Shown here one piece after another: positions 24,481 through 35,612 of a DNA stretch of 64,000 nucleotides. Source of the DNA: Oleiharenicola lentus (lineage in GTDB: Bacteria > Verrucomicrobiota > Verrucomicrobiia > Opitutales > Opitutaceae); assembly GCF_004118375.1 (NCBI RefSeq), contig NZ_SDHX01000001.1, positions 1,367,693 through 1,431,692 of the forward strand, given 5' to 3'. Position 1 is the stretch's first letter. Every line of letters starts with the position of its first letter. Below the pieces are notes generated by a model that made no database searches, had not been told where the DNA came from, and saw only the letters and a program-made list of their open reading frames with translations. Made by a program: the position numbers and the translations under genes.

Positions 24481-25728
24481 ATGTTCAAGTCATCCCGTTA
24501 CCTCATTGCCGCGGGCGCGCTTCTCGCCTCCGCTTACGCCCAGGCCGCCGATACCGTCAAGGTCGGCGTGCTTCACTCCCTCTCCGGCACGATGGCGATC
24601 AGCGAAACCTCGCTGCGCGACGTGCTCCTGTTCACCTTCGACGAGATCAACGCCAAGGGCGGCGTGCTCGGCAAAAAGATCGAGCCCGTCGTCGTGGACG
24701 GCGCCTCGAACTGGCCGCTCTTCGCCGAGAAGGCCACCCAGCTCCTCGAGCAGGACAAGGTCGCCGTGACCTTCGGTTGCTGGACCTCCGTGTCCCGCAA
24801 GTCCGTGCTGCCCGTGTTCGAGAAGAACAACGGCCTGCTCTTCTACCCGGTGCAATACGAGGGTGAAGAAGAGTCCCAGAACGTCGCGTACACCGCCGAG
24901 GCCGTCAACCAGCAGGCCACGCCCGCCGTCGACTACTACCTCGCCGAGGGCAAGAAGAAGTTCTACCTGCTCGGCTCCGACTACGTCTATCCGCAGACCA
25001 CGAACCTCGTGCTCCTCGAGTATCTCCTCTCGAAGGGCGTGCCGCTCGACAACATCGGCGGCGGTTTCCGTCGCGACGGTTCCGGCAAGATCATCTCCGC
25101 CGGCAAATACACGCCGTTCGGCCACACCGACTACCAGCAGATCGTCGCCGAGATCAAACAGTTCGCCGCCTCCGGCGACGCCTGCGTGATCTCGACCCTC
25201 AACGGCGACACCAACGTTCCCTTCTTCAAGGAATACGCCGCCTCCGGCCTCACTGCCGAGACCTGCCCGGTCGTCTCCTTCTCGATCTCCGAGGATGAGT
25301 TCCGCGGCCTGCCCGCCGACCAGCTCGTCGGCCAGCTCGGCTGCTGGACCTACTTCCAGTCGATCGACTCTCCGGCCAACAAGAAGTTCGTCGCTGATTT
25401 CCAGGCCTGGCTCAAGAAGACCACCGTCCCCGGCGTCGTGAAGGAAGGCCGCGTGACCTGCTCGCCGATGGTGCTTTCCTATGTGGGCGTTTACCTGTGG
25501 AAGGCCGCGGTCGAGAAGGCCGGCTCCTTCGACGTGGACAAGGTCCGCGCCGCCTTCAAGAGCGGGATCTCCTTCGACGGTCCCGGCGGCAGGGTCACCT
25601 CGCAGCCCAACATGCACGTCACGAAGAACGTCTTCATCGGCGAGACCAAGGCCGACGGCCAGTTCAAGATCGTGAAGTCCTTCGACAACGTTTACGGCGA
25701 GCCCTGGCTCAAGGGTAAGTTCAAGTAA
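24481..25728 (+). CDS. urtA: urea ABC transporter, substrate-binding protein
   Basis: A 415-residue periplasmic binding protein of the UrtA/AmiC type. The signal peptide ends at AYAQA-ADT, and the mature protein starts with [17 protein letters not shown], the family's opening strand and ligand-contact segment. The bilobed fold continues through [17 protein letters not shown] and the [13 protein letters not shown] region, all strongly conserved in UrtA. It captures urea for UrtBCDE. A perfect terminator-like hairpin lies between it and urtB, so it may be made in excess over the membrane parts. Confidence 0.96.
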   Translation: MFKSSRYLIAAGALLASAYAQAADTVKVGVLHSLSGTMAISETSLRDVLLFTFDEINAKGGVLGKKIEPVVVDGASNWPLFAEKATQLLEQDKVAVTFGCWTSVSRKSVLPVFEKNNGLLFYPVQYEGEEESQNVAYTAEAVNQQATPAVDYYLAEGKKKFYLLGSDYVYPQTTNLVLLEYLLSKGVPLDNIGGGFRRDGSGKIISAGKYTPFGHTDYQQIVAEIKQFAASGDACVISTLNGDTNVPFFKEYAASGLTAETCPVVSFSISEDEFRGLPADQLVGQLGCWTYFQSIDSPANKKFVADFQAWLKKTTVPGVVKEGRVTCSPMVLSYVGVYLWKAAVEKAGSFDVDKVRAAFKSGISFDGPGGRVTSQPNMHVTKNVFIGETKADGQFKIVKSFDNVYGEPWLKGKFK

Positions 25729-25747
25729 GGCGCGGCCGAAACCGCCT

Positions 25748-25838
25748 TGTCATCGCGAGTCCGGCATGGCCGGGCGGGGTGTGATCCAGCCAGTTGGATT
25801 GCTTCGTCCGTCCGGAGACGGGCCTGCTCGTAATGACA
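25748..25838. repeat. TGTCATNGCGAG-type inverted repeat
   Basis: Begins TGTCATCGCGAG and ends CTCGTAATGACA; the inside carries GATCCAG near TTGGATTGCTTCGTC. Such TGTCATTGCGAGC...GCTCGCAATGACA repeats are widely dispersed in bacteria. A partial copy lies near 41900-41955. Here it occupies the urtA-urtB spacer, just before the hairpin terminator. Confidence 0.7.
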
Positions 25839-25881
25839 GGCGCAGGGCGAGTGCCTCACACTTTGTTTGTAGGTATTGGAC

Positions 25882-25916
25882 GCGGGGCGGGTTTAACAGC
25901 CCGCCCCGCTTTTTTT
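25882..25916 (+). terminator. strong intrinsic terminator between urtA and urtB
   Basis: GCGGGGCGGG and CCCGCCCCGC form a 10-bp perfect GC stem (loop of eight) followed by TTTTTTT at 25910-25916. It should end most transcripts after urtA and so act as an attenuator for urtB-E unless a promoter lies in the remaining 34 bases. Confidence 0.85.
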
Positions 25917-25950
25917 GGCATGAATCCAGCATCTGTCAGTTCCCGTTAGC

Positions 25951-27723
25951 ATGAAATATATTCAGCGTTTGCTTCTGATCACCCTGCTACCCCTCGGCGT
26001 GATCGCGCCGGCCGCCGAGTCGGCCCGCGCCACCATCGTCCAGGCCATCCTCGCGCCGGATGCCGCCCAGACGCGCACGCTCATCACCTCGCTCACCGGC
26101 AATCCCGACGAGGTCATCCCGCCACTCCTGGAGGCCTGGCGCACCGACCAGCTTTTCATTTACCGCCACGGTGAAACCCCCGTGCCAGTCCAGCTCACCG
26201 GCGAAAAAGATGCCGACGGAGCGCGCGCCGCCCTGCGGGTGGACTCCGGCGAGCCGCTGCTGGACGCCGCGGGACAGCCATTGCGCCTCGCGTCCAGCGG
26301 GCTCAAGGCCGTGGACCACACGACCAGCCTGCGCCGCGCCATGAAGGGCGTGCTCGACGTGTTCGACATCGTTTCGCCTGATCCCAACCGCCGCAGCAAG
26401 GCGATCCAGTCCTTCGGCCTCGCCCAGGACACCACCAAGCTCGCCATCCTCCTGGAACGCCTGCCGCGCGAAACCGACCCGCGCGTCCACCGGGCCTTGC
26501 GCGAGGCCGTTGCTCTCATCCAACTCAAGGATGCGAAGGACGAGGTGAAACTCGCCGCGCTCGCCGAGCTCAAGGCGTTGCACACGCTCTCGAGCACCGA
26601 CTTTCTCCAGCGGGCCCTCAAGGAGGCTGAGGAAAAGAAGAACGAGCCGGTGGCCACCGCCGCCAAGTCGGCGATGTATGCGGTCGAATCGCACCGTTCG
26701 ACCGTGGATTTTCTCGGCACGCTCTTCCGCGGCTTCAGCCTCGGCAGCATCCTGCTCGTCGCCGCGCTCGGCCTTGCCATCACGTTCGGCCTCATGCGCG
26801 TCATCAATATGGCGCACGGCGAGATGATCGCGGTGGGCGCCTACACGACCTACCTCGTGCAGAATATTTTTGGCGCGGGGGTGACGATCCCGTTCTTCGG
26901 TTTCAGCCTGCCGATTCCGGGCATGGGGCTCACGGGTTCGGCCTATCAGTGGTATTTCATTGCCGCCCTCCCGCTCAGTTTTCTCGCGGCGGCCATCGTT
27001 GGCATCGGGCTCGAGCGCAGCGTCATTCAATGGCTTTACCGGCGCCCGCTCGAAAGCCTGCTGGCGACCTGGGGCGTGTCGCTGATTTTGCAGCAGGTGT
27101 TCCGCCTGATGTTCGGCGCGAACAACGTGCAGGTCTCCAGTCCGGTCTATCTCAGCGGGAACTGGACGGTGAACGACGTGCTGCTCGGCTGGAATCGTGT
27201 CTTCGTGATCGGGTTCGCGATTCTCATCGTGTTCGGCATGTGGCTGGTGCTGTCCAAGACCTCCCTCGGCCTGCTCATCCGCGCTTCGATGCAGAACCGG
27301 CAGATGGCCGCCTGCATGGGCGTGCGCACGGAGCGCGTGAACATGCTGACCTTCGGCCTTGGCAGCGGCCTCGCGGGGCTCGCGGGCGCCTTCCTCAGTC
27401 AGATTGGCAATGTCGGTCCCTCACTCGGACAGAGTTATATCATCGATTCGTTCATGGTTGTGGTTGTCGGCGGGGTGGGGAGCATCGCCGGCACGATCAT
27501 CAGTGCCTTCGGCATCGGTGGCATCGACCAGGTGCTGCAACAATATCTGCCCTACTGGGCGCCCGGCCTCGCGTGGGTGCCGGGCATCGGCGGCTTCCTC
27601 CAGAACCTCGCGCAGGATGCCGCCGTGTTCGGCAAGATTCTCGTGCTCGGCGGCATCATCCTCTTCCTCCAGTGGAAACCCGCCGGCCTCTTTGTCACCC
27701 GCAGCCGCAGCCTCGATGAGTAA
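25951..27723 (+). CDS. urtB: urea ABC transporter, permease with N-terminal periplasmic extension
   Basis: A 590-residue LivH-type permease. Residues 1-25 are a signal peptide and residues 25-250 a periplasmic helical region, the HEAT-like extension typical of UrtB. The membrane domain starts near residue 255 ([27 protein letters not shown], the LIV permease signature) and has about eight helices. It forms the channel with UrtC. Its last codons overlap the start of urtC by eight bases, so the two are translationally coupled. Confidence 0.96.
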   Translation: MKYIQRLLLITLLPLGVIAPAAESARATIVQAILAPDAAQTRTLITSLTGNPDEVIPPLLEAWRTDQLFIYRHGETPVPVQLTGEKDADGARAALRVDSGEPLLDAAGQPLRLASSGLKAVDHTTSLRRAMKGVLDVFDIVSPDPNRRSKAIQSFGLAQDTTKLAILLERLPRETDPRVHRALREAVALIQLKDAKDEVKLAALAELKALHTLSSTDFLQRALKEAEEKKNEPVATAAKSAMYAVESHRSTVDFLGTLFRGFSLGSILLVAALGLAITFGLMRVINMAHGEMIAVGAYTTYLVQNIFGAGVTIPFFGFSLPIPGMGLTGSAYQWYFIAALPLSFLAAAIVGIGLERSVIQWLYRRPLESLLATWGVSLILQQVFRLMFGANNVQVSSPVYLSGNWTVNDVLLGWNRVFVIGFAILIVFGMWLVLSKTSLGLLIRASMQNRQMAACMGVRTERVNMLTFGLGSGLAGLAGAFLSQIGNVGPSLGQSYIIDSFMVVVVGGVGSIAGTIISAFGIGGIDQVLQQYLPYWAPGLAWVPGIGGFLQNLAQDAAVFGKILVLGGIILFLQWKPAGLFVTRSRSLDE

Positions 27724-28870
27724 TTCCACCCCCGCTCCTGACAACTGGCTGGCGCGCCACCGGGTCGAACTCGGCATCGTGGCGGTCGTGGCCTTCGCCA
27801 TGATCGTGGTGTTTCCGCTGCTGCATGCCAGCGGCGTGGTCAGCGACTTCACGATCCGGCTTTGGGGCAAATACCTCTGTTATGCGCTGCTCGCCCTTTC
27901 GGTGAATCTGCTCTGGGGGTCCACCGGCCTGCTCAGCCTCGGCCAGGCGCTGTTCTTCACCTTGGGCGGCTACATGCACGGCATGTATCTGATGCGCATG
28001 ATCGGCGAACTCGGCCAATACAAGAAGCCGATTCCCGACTTTCTCGTGTTTCTGGGTTGGGACCGGTTGCCGGCCTTTTGGGAACCCTTCGACAGCTTCC
28101 CCTTCGCGATGATGATGGTGCTGCTGCTGCCCGGATTGGTGGCCTACCTGTTTGGGTTTCTGGCGTTCCGGTCGCGCATCAAGGGTGTCTATTTCTCGAT
28201 CCTCACGCAGGCGCTGACCTACGCGGCCTCGATCATGTTTTTCCGCAACAACCTGCTCCTTGGCGGCAACAATGGGTTCACGGATTTCAAGTTCATCCTC
28301 GGGCACGACATCCAGGCTTCCGGCACGCAGCGCGGACTCTATGTCGCCGCGGCCGTCACGCTCCTGCTGGTCTATCTCTTCTGCCGCTGGCTGGGGCGGA
28401 CAAAGTTCGGCCTCGTGCAGCAGGCGATCCGCGACGGCGAGAACCGCGTGCTCTTCAGCGGCTACGCCACGGCGCACTACAAGCTCTTCGTCTTCGTGCT
28501 GGCCGCGCTTATCGCCGCCATCGGCGGTGCGCTCTACGTGCCGCTGGTCGGCATCATCAACCCGGGCGAGATGCAGGCGGAAAAATCACTGGAGGCTGTC
28601 GTGTGGGTGGCCGTGGGCGGACGCGGCACGCTGCTCGGTCCCATCCTCGGCGCGGTCAGCATCAACTTCCTCAAAAGCTGGGCCACGCGCGCCTATCCCG
28701 ACCTCTGGCTCATCATCCTCGGCGGCCTCTTCATCCTCGTCGTGCTCTTCCTGCCCGGCGGACTCGTCAGCCTGCCCGCCCGCCTGAAGGCGCTGGGGCG
28801 GAAGTTCACCAAACCCAAGGCGGAGACCGCCTCCCCCGAGACACCGGCCTCGGCTCCGACCAAATCGTAA
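27716..28870 (+). CDS. urtC: urea ABC transporter, permease
   Basis: A 384-residue LivM-type permease. The gene begins inside the urtB stop region (ATG at 27716). The N-terminus is cytoplasmic, with about ten helices following ([32 protein letters not shown] is the family's core region). The EAA-like loop that contacts the ATPases is near residues 250-280, and a Pro/Lys-rich tail ends the protein. It pairs with UrtB and the two ATPases encoded next. Confidence 0.95.
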   Translation: MSNSTPAPDNWLARHRVELGIVAVVAFAMIVVFPLLHASGVVSDFTIRLWGKYLCYALLALSVNLLWGSTGLLSLGQALFFTLGGYMHGMYLMRMIGELGQYKKPIPDFLVFLGWDRLPAFWEPFDSFPFAMMMVLLLPGLVAYLFGFLAFRSRIKGVYFSILTQALTYAASIMFFRNNLLLGGNNGFTDFKFILGHDIQASGTQRGLYVAAAVTLLLVYLFCRWLGRTKFGLVQQAIRDGENRVLFSGYATAHYKLFVFVLAALIAAIGGALYVPLVGIINPGEMQAEKSLEAVVWVAVGGRGTLLGPILGAVSINFLKSWATRAYPDLWLIILGGLFILVVLFLPGGLVSLPARLKALGRKFTKPKAETASPETPASAPTKS

Positions 28871-28893
28871 TTCGTCCTTTGTAACTTCTCCCG

Positions 28894-29670
28894 ATGCCGC
28901 GCGCGATTCTCACCGTCGAGGATGTCTCCAAGACCTACGATGGCTTCAAGGCCATCACGAACCTCAACTTCTACCTCTACGAGGGCGAGCTGCGCACCGT
29001 CATCGGTCCGAACGGCGCGGGCAAGTCCACCTTCTTCGACCTCATCACCGGCCGCGCCCAGCCCGACAAGGGCAAGATCGAGTTCGGCGCCGACCCCGCC
29101 ACGGATCACGACCTGACCACGCTCAACGAATACGAAATCAACCGCCTCGGCATCAGCCGGAAGTTCCAGACCCCGAGCGTCTATACCGAGCACACCGTCT
29201 TCGACAACCTCGTCCTCTCGCTGAACGGCCCGCGCGGGGTCTTCGCGTCACTGTTCCGTCGCCTCTCCTCCACCGACCGCGACCGCATTGACGAGCTGCT
29301 CAAGCTCGTGCGCCTCGACGGCAAGCGCGACTGGAAGGCCGGCTTGCTCGCCCACGGCGAGAAGCAGTGGCTCGAGATCGGCATGTTGCTTGCGCAGCAA
29401 CCCAAGCTGCTCCTCGTGGACGAACCCGCCGCGGGCATGACCGACGAGGAGACCCACCGCACCGGCGAGCTGCTCATCAGCCTCTCGGGCAAGCACAGCA
29501 TCGTCGTCGTCGAGCACGACATGGCGTTCGTGAAGCAGATCGCCCGCGATGGGACGGTCACGGTGCTGCACCAGGGCACGGTGCTCTGCGAGGGCAAGTT
29601 CGACGAGGTCCAGTCCAACCAAAAAGTCCGCGAGGTCTATCTCGGCCGCGGCAAACACGGCACGCGATGA
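28894..29670 (+). CDS. urtD: urea ABC transporter, ATPase (LivG-type)
   Basis: A 258-residue ABC ATPase with Walker A GPNGAGKST, Walker B LLLVDEPAAGM and the H-loop VVEHDMAFV. The signature loop is degenerate, with HGEKQWLEIG in place of LSGGQ; this is the normal form in UrtD. Together with UrtE it drives urea import. The spacer to urtE holds the half copy of a dispersed CACGAA repeat. Confidence 0.96.
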   Translation: MPRAILTVEDVSKTYDGFKAITNLNFYLYEGELRTVIGPNGAGKSTFFDLITGRAQPDKGKIEFGADPATDHDLTTLNEYEINRLGISRKFQTPSVYTEHTVFDNLVLSLNGPRGVFASLFRRLSSTDRDRIDELLKLVRLDGKRDWKAGLLAHGEKQWLEIGMLLAQQPKLLLVDEPAAGMTDEETHRTGELLISLSGKHSIVVVEHDMAFVKQIARDGTVTVLHQGTVLCEGKFDEVQSNQKVREVYLGRGKHGTR

Positions 29671-29726
29671 AGATGCTGCGCCCCGTCTTCCACGGCAACG
29701 GCACCAAGGCCCGGCGGGTCTTGGTT

Positions 29727-29760
29727 CGGTTCTTTGTGCCTCTGTGTCTTCGTGGTTCAA
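29727..29760. repeat. half copy of a dispersed CACGAAGACACAGAGG repeat
   Basis: Reverse-complement form of TTTGAACCACGAAGACACAG lies just before urtE; related strings are seen at 21111-21183 and 45272-45312. It fills the urtD-urtE spacer, so it forms the untranslated leader of urtE. Confidence 0.5.
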
Positions 29761-29761
29761 A

Positions 29762-30556
29762 ATGACTGCCCTGCTTAAAATTACAGCACTCGAAACCTAT
29801 ATCGGTGGTTCGCGCATCCTGCGCGGCGTTGAGTTCGAGATGCATCCCGGCGAGGTCGTTGCCCTCATGGGCCGCAACGGCGTGGGCAAGACCACCACGC
29901 TCCGCTCGATCACCGGGGTGCTCCCGGTGCGGGCCGGCTCGATCCTGTTTGACGGCAAGCCGATTGAGAAGCTGCCCATGGACGTGCGCGCCCGGGCGGG
30001 CATCGGCTACGTGCCGCAGGGCCGCGACATTTTTCCGCACATGACCGTGGAGGAAAATCTCCAGATCGGCCTCGTGGTCCACGGTCGCAAGGGCGCCGAC
30101 GCCAAGTCCGCGCTCGAGCGCGTCTATGAGCTTTTCCCCATCCTGAAGGACTTTCTGAAGCGCAAGGGCGGTGTACTTTCCGGCGGCCAGCAACAGCAGC
30201 TCGCCATCGCCCGCGCCCTGCTGACCAACCCCAAGCTTCTCATCCTCGATGAACCCACCGAGGGCATCCAGCCGTCGATCATTGATCAGATCGGCGACAC
30301 CCTGAAGAAGCTCAAGGCCCCGGCCGCCCCGCCCGAGGCCATCGATCAGGCGGCGAAGGACGTCGAAGAGATCAAGGGCGCCGTCAAAAAGCTCAAGCAG
30401 ACCCACGCCCTCGCCATCCTCCTCGTTGAGCAATATGTGGATTTCTGCCGAGAGGTCGCCGACCGTTTCTACGCCATGGACCGCGGCGTCGTGGTCGTCT
30501 CCGGTCCCATCGCCAGCTTGACCGACGAGGTTGTTAAGGAACACTTGCAGGTCTGA
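29762..30556 (+). CDS. urtE: urea ABC transporter, ATPase (LivF-type) with an internal insertion
   Basis: A 264-residue ABC ATPase: Walker [10 protein letters not shown], signature [16 protein letters not shown], Walker [14 protein letters not shown] and H-loop LLVEQYVDF. UrtE is usually about 230 residues; here roughly 30 residues rich in Ala, Pro, Lys and Glu are inserted between the Walker B/D-loop helix and the strand before the H-loop ([20 protein letters not shown]). The insert looks helical and may contact UrtD or a regulator. The ATG at 29762 is chosen since conserved sequence begins at [16 protein letters not shown]. Confidence 0.95.
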   Translation: MTALLKITALETYIGGSRILRGVEFEMHPGEVVALMGRNGVGKTTTLRSITGVLPVRAGSILFDGKPIEKLPMDVRARAGIGYVPQGRDIFPHMTVEENLQIGLVVHGRKGADAKSALERVYELFPILKDFLKRKGGVLSGGQQQQLAIARALLTNPKLLILDEPTEGIQPSIIDQIGDTLKKLKAPAAPPEAIDQAAKDVEEIKGAVKKLKQTHALAILLVEQYVDFCREVADRFYAMDRGVVVVSGPIASLTDEVVKEHLQV

Positions 30557-30566
30557 TCCGCCGCCC

Positions 30567-30869
30567 ATGCACCTGACCCCCCGCGAACGTGAGAAACTGC
30601 TGGTCGTCACCGCCGCCGACCTCGCCCGCCGCCGCCAGGCCCGCGGTCTCAAGCTCAACTATCCCGAGACTGTCGCCATCATCACCTACGAGATCATGGA
30701 AGGCGCCCGTGACGGCAAGTCGGTGGCCGAGCTCATGAGCTTCGGCACCACCATCCTCAAGCGAAGCGACGTCATGGAGGGCATCCCCGAGATGATCCAC
30801 GACGTGCAGGTCGAGGCCACGTTCCCCGATGGCACGAAGCTGGTGACGGTGCATAATCCGATCAGATGA
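30567..30869 (+). CDS. ureA: urease gamma subunit
   Basis: A 100-residue subunit of normal length, opening [13 protein letters not shown] with the family segments [15 protein letters not shown] and [11 protein letters not shown]. With UreB and UreC it forms the (alpha-beta-gamma)3 enzyme hydrolysing urea to ammonia and carbamate. The ATG at 30567 lies ten bases after the urtE stop, showing tight coupling of uptake and hydrolysis. Confidence 0.97.
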   Translation: MHLTPREREKLLVVTAADLARRRQARGLKLNYPETVAIITYEIMEGARDGKSVAELMSFGTTILKRSDVMEGIPEMIHDVQVEATFPDGTKLVTVHNPIR

Positions 30870-30980
30870 ATTTTCGATTTTTGATTCTCGATTTTGGATT
30901 AAGGCGGAAACCGCTGCCTGCCATGGCCGCCACGCAGTCCTTTGGCCAATCGAGAATCGAGAATCCAAAATCAAAAATTA
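30869..30980. repeat. AT-rich AATCCAAAATC repeat with imperfect 32-bp arms
   Basis: Left arm 30869-30900 and right arm 30949-30980 are imperfect reverse complements (for example TTGATTCTCGATTTTGGATT against AATCGAGAATCCAAAATC). The element fills the ureA-ureB spacer and begins at the ureA stop. Further pieces lie before ureC (31314-31343), before ureG (34803-34834) and in sucB (about 48695-48725). Confidence 0.75.
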
Positions 30981-30981
30981 C

Positions 30982-31343
30982 ATGATTCCCGGCGAAATCA
31001 TCCCCGCGCCCGACGCGACCGCGCTCGATGCCAACCTCGGGCTCAAGACGCTCACGCTCGACATCACCAACACCGGGGATCGTCCCATCCAGGTGGGATC
31101 GCATTACCATTTCTTCGAGACCAACGAGGCGCTGGAGTTCGACCGTGCCGCCGCTCGCGGCTTCCGGCTCAACATTCCCGCCGGCACCGCCGTGCGCTTT
31201 GAGGCCGGCGACACCAAGCGCGTCGAACTCGTCGCCCTCGCCGGCCTGCGTGAGGTCTATGGCCTCCAGGCCAAGATCAACGGCAAGCTGGACGCCAAGC
31301 CCAAGGCCTCGGCCAATCCAAAATCAAAAATCAAAACCCGAAA

Positions 31344-31347
<4 letters not shown>
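30982..31347 (+). CDS. ureB: urease beta subunit with a repeat-derived C-terminal tail
   Basis: A 121-residue beta subunit. The core ([19 protein letters not shown], a [16 protein letters not shown] strand pair and [12 protein letters not shown]) is typical, and normal family length is about 105. The extra 15 or so residues ([16 protein letters not shown]) are encoded by the AT-rich repeat at 31314-31343, so the tail was probably added by element insertion. The start ATG follows an A-rich leader that is also repeat sequence and has no Shine-Dalgarno. Its stop overlaps ureC's ATG (ATGA). Confidence 0.95.
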
Positions 31348-33113
<1,766 letters not shown>

Positions 33114-33120
33114 TCTGTAT

Positions 33121-33181
33121 TGTAGAGACGGTGCTTGCGCCGACCTCATGCGCGAGGTCGCCGAAAGCGGCGACTCTATAA
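33121..33181. repeat. 60-bp TGTAGGGTCGG-type palindrome, family B copy 1 (diverged)
   Basis: TGTAGAGACGG at the left and a CGACTCTATAA-like end form outer arms, with two inner hairpins (GTGCTTGCGCC and GTCGCCG-aaa-GCGGCGAC). The same layout is found at 41114-41173 and 43471-43530. It sits between ureC and gdx and could stop transcription from both sides. Confidence 0.65.
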
Positions 33182-33189
33182 GGAGACGA

Positions 33190-33519
33190 TTAAGCTGCCG
33201 TAATCGTGGTCATCTTCAAACCCACGATCGAAAAGATTAGCAGGCTCAGGAACACGCCCCTCGCGACGGTCATAGCTTCCCCGTGAAAGAGCATGGCGAA
33301 GATCGCCGTGCCGGCGGCGCCGATTCCGACCCAGACGGCGTAGGCCGTGCCCACAGGCAAGGTTTTCACCGCCACGCTTAGCAGATACATGCTGCCAATC
33401 AGCGTGACGCCGAAAAAGAGAGTTGGCCACAGGCGGGTGAATCCGGCCGTGGACTTGAGGGCGCTGGCCCAGCAAACTTCGAGCAGGCCGGCGACAATGA
33501 GAATGAACCAGGAATTCAT
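33190..33519 (-). CDS. gdx: SMR-family exporter of the Gdx (SugE) type, probable guanidinium exporter
   Basis: A 109-residue four-helix protein. The Gdx-type segment LLEVCWASALKSTAGFT carries the essential Glu at residue 13, and the Trp and Lys pattern matches SugE/Gdx rather than EmrE, as does LPVGTAYAVWVGIGAAGTA. Gdx proteins export guanidinium in exchange for protons. It is on the opposite strand, inside the urease gene set between ureC and ureE, and diverges from ureE (134-bp spacer). The context links guanidine, urea and urease. Substrate is inferred; a Qac-type exporter cannot be excluded by sequence alone. Confidence 0.85.
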   Translation of the reverse strand: MNSWFILIVAGLLEVCWASALKSTAGFTRLWPTLFFGVTLIGSMYLLSVAVKTLPVGTAYAVWVGIGAAGTAIFAMLFHGEAMTVARGVFLSLLIFSIVGLKMTTITAA

Positions 33520-33653
33520 ATGGACTTGGGTGGTGATGGCCGTGGGTGGTGTCACCTGATTGGACGCGAGGCGGGAAGCAGCAAACCAATTTCGGTCCAG
33601 AGCATGCCCGGGCTTGCCTCACTGGCACGCGGGGCGCTTAGCTGCCGGTTTCC

Positions 33654-34118
33654 ATGCTCCAGTTGATCACCGCCCCTGTTGGAACTCCGGACGCGAGTCT
33701 GCCGGAAGTGGTGTTGGCGGTGGAGCGCCTCACGCTGGCCAAGCGCATCTGGCGCGGAACCGCAGAGGACGGAGCGGAGTTTGGCTTCGAGTTGGAGAAA
33801 CGCCTGCAGCCCGGCGAAGCATTTTGGCAGACGGGCACGAAGCGCTATGTCGTCCGTCAAATGCCGGAAGCGGTCTTGGAGGTTTCGCTGGAGCTGGCGC
33901 CGTCCGCCGCGGCGGGCATCGGCTGGGCGGTCGGCAACTTGCACTTGGAACTGCAGAGCGAGCCGACGCGCCTGCTGGCGCCCGACGAACCGGCGGTTCG
34001 TCAACTTTTCGGGCGGTTGGGTCTGCCATTCAAGCCCACGACTGCGGTTTTCCGTCCGGGACGCTTCGCTCGCGGCAACCTGTCCATCCATGAACTCGGA
34101 CCAAGTCACCAACACTGA
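33654..34118 (+). CDS. ureE: urease accessory protein UreE (nickel metallochaperone)
   Basis: A 154-residue protein in two domains: an N-terminal peptide-binding domain, and a C-terminal metal-binding domain carrying IGWAVGNLHLELQ (equivalent to the GNRHxxxQ nickel site) and a terminal [11 protein letters not shown]. It delivers nickel to the UreDFG-apo-urease complex. The His-rich tail is short compared with some enterobacterial forms. Its end overlaps the start of ureF by 29 bp. Confidence 0.9.
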   Translation: MLQLITAPVGTPDASLPEVVLAVERLTLAKRIWRGTAEDGAEFGFELEKRLQPGEAFWQTGTKRYVVRQMPEAVLEVSLELAPSAAAGIGWAVGNLHLELQSEPTRLLAPDEPAVRQLFGRLGLPFKPTTAVFRPGRFARGNLSIHELGPSHQH

Positions 34119-34803
34119 GGCCGCGTGGATTGCGGGTCTGTTGCAGGCCGGCGATTCGTTTTATCCGACGGGGAGCTACGCTCATTCCTTTGGCTTGGAG
34201 GGCTTGGTGCAGGAAGGCGTGGTGCATGATCGCGCGACGCTGCGGGACTTCATGCTGCTGTCGGTGGTGCCGGCGTTGCGGCAGGCGGAACTGCCCCTTG
34301 CGGCGCAGGCGTGGCGCGCGCTCGGCGAGGAGAACTGGTCGCAGGTCGGAGAACTCTGCCGGTTGTCGTCCGCCCTGAAGACTGCGAAGGAGGCCCGGCT
34401 CGCGGCGGACAACATCGGTCGGCAGCGCACCGAGCTGATCGCGACGCTGCGGCCGCATCCGCTGGCCTCGGAATATCTCAAACGCTCGAATGCCGGGGGC
34501 TGGCCCTTTTCCGCGGCCATCGCCGCGGCGCTGGAGGGGCGGGTGCTGGGCGCACCTGTGCCGGCCGTGTTGGCGGGGGTGTATTATGCGGCGGTCGCGG
34601 CTCAGCTGTCGGCGGCGATGAAGCTTCTGCGGCTGGGTCAGAATGCCAGTCAGTCGCTGCTGACCGAACTGCTCCAGCAGGCACCGGTGGTCGTCGCCGC
34701 GGCCGAGCAGGTGCCGGTGGCGGAGATCGGCTGGTTCAACCCCTGGCTGGATATCGCGGCGGCCCGGCACGAGCACGCGGACAGTCGCATGTTCATTTCC
34801 TAA
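34090..34803 (+). CDS. ureF: urease accessory protein UreF
   Basis: A 237-residue helical protein. The N-terminal [29 protein letters not shown] is the strongly conserved family segment, and a C-terminal helix bundle follows. UreF links UreD and UreG in the maturation complex and tunes GTPase activity. The ATG at 34090 lies inside ureE. Following the stop, a short AT-rich repeat leads into ureG. Confidence 0.92.
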   Translation: MNSDQVTNTEAAWIAGLLQAGDSFYPTGSYAHSFGLEGLVQEGVVHDRATLRDFMLLSVVPALRQAELPLAAQAWRALGEENWSQVGELCRLSSALKTAKEARLAADNIGRQRTELIATLRPHPLASEYLKRSNAGGWPFSAAIAAALEGRVLGAPVPAVLAGVYYAAVAAQLSAAMKLLRLGQNASQSLLTELLQQAPVVVAAAEQVPVAEIGWFNPWLDIAAARHEHADSRMFIS

Positions 34804-34834
34804 ATCGAAAATCGAGAATCCAAAATCGAAAATC
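34803..34834. repeat. AT-rich AATCGAAAATC repeat before ureG
   Basis: AAATCGAAAATCGAGAATCC and a following AAAATC continue to within one codon of the ureG ATG. It shares the motif AATCCAAAATC with the repeat between ureA and ureB. No Shine-Dalgarno is present, so the A-rich repeat seems to serve as the leader. Confidence 0.65.
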
Positions 34835-35455
34835 ATGAAGCGCGCTCCACGCATCGGCATCGGCGGCCCGGTTGGTTCGGGCAAGACCATGCTTTGTCTC
34901 CGGCTCTCGCAGAAGCTGCGGGACCGCTATTCGATGGCGGTCGTCACGAATGACATCTATTGCTCCGAGGACGCGCAGTTCCTGATCAAGCACAGCGCGC
35001 TGCCGGCCGAGCGCATCGCGGGCGTGGAAACGGGCGGTTGCCCGCACACGGCCATCCGCGACGACACGACGATGAACGAACAGGCCTGCCGCGCGCTGGA
35101 GGCGAAGTTTCCCGACCTGCAGCTGCTGCTCGTGGAGAGCGGCGGCGACAACCTGACCGCGACCTTCTCACCGGAACTGGTGGACGCGTTCATCTACGTG
35201 ATCGACGTCGCCGAGGGGGACAAGATTCCGCGCAAGGGCGGCCCCGCGATCCGGTTCAGCGATCTGCTCGTGATCAACAAGATCGACCTGGCCCCACTGG
35301 TCGGCGCCGATCTGGGCGTGATGGAGCGCGACGCCAAGGTGCAGCGCGGGGCTCGGCCGTTCCTGTTCTGCGATCTCAAGCGCGAACACAACCTCGACCA
35401 GGTGATCGCCTGGATCGAACACGAGGTGCTGTTCGGCAAGAAGGCCAAGGCATGA
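34835..35455 (+). CDS. ureG: urease accessory GTPase UreG
   Basis: A 206-residue SIMIBI-class GTPase. The P-loop GPVGSGKT is at residues 11-18, the metal motif GCPHTAIR carries the conserved Cys-Pro-His, and VESGGDNL and NKIDLAPL (nucleotide specificity) follow. It hydrolyses GTP to drive nickel insertion. The sequence is full length and highly conserved. Confidence 0.97.
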   Translation: MKRAPRIGIGGPVGSGKTMLCLRLSQKLRDRYSMAVVTNDIYCSEDAQFLIKHSALPAERIAGVETGGCPHTAIRDDTTMNEQACRALEAKFPDLQLLLVESGGDNLTATFSPELVDAFIYVIDVAEGDKIPRKGGPAIRFSDLLVINKIDLAPLVGADLGVMERDAKVQRGARPFLFCDLKREHNLDQVIAWIEHEVLFGKKAKA

Positions 35456-35500
35456 TGGGTGACAAACAGGCACGAGGAGAAGCAATGACGGCCCGCAATT

Positions 35501-35582
35501 GTCATTCTGAGCCAAGCGAAGAATCCAGATGGATGTGCGCTTGCGGTCGTGCCGCTGGATCCTTCGCTGCGCTCAGGATGAC
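35501..35582. repeat. 82-bp GTCATCCTGAGC inverted repeat, copy 2
   Basis: Begins GTCATTCTGAGC and ends CAGGATGAC; same 82-bp length and inner GAATCCAG/CTGGATCC arms as copy 1 at 8341-8422. The central 26 bp differ in detail but share a GCG-rich loop. It separates ureG from ureD, within the same-strand gene set. Confidence 0.75.
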
Positions 35583-35612
35583 AGGCAGGGGCGATTGTGA
35601 TGGGTTTCGCGC

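Noticed and set aside
33520-33653. Possible guanidine riboswitch upstream of the Gdx-type gene
   Set aside because: The reverse strand contains CCCGGG and one ACGG-like loop but lacks the ordered motifs of guanidine-I, the paired ACGR hairpins of guanidine-II and the conserved core of guanidine-III.
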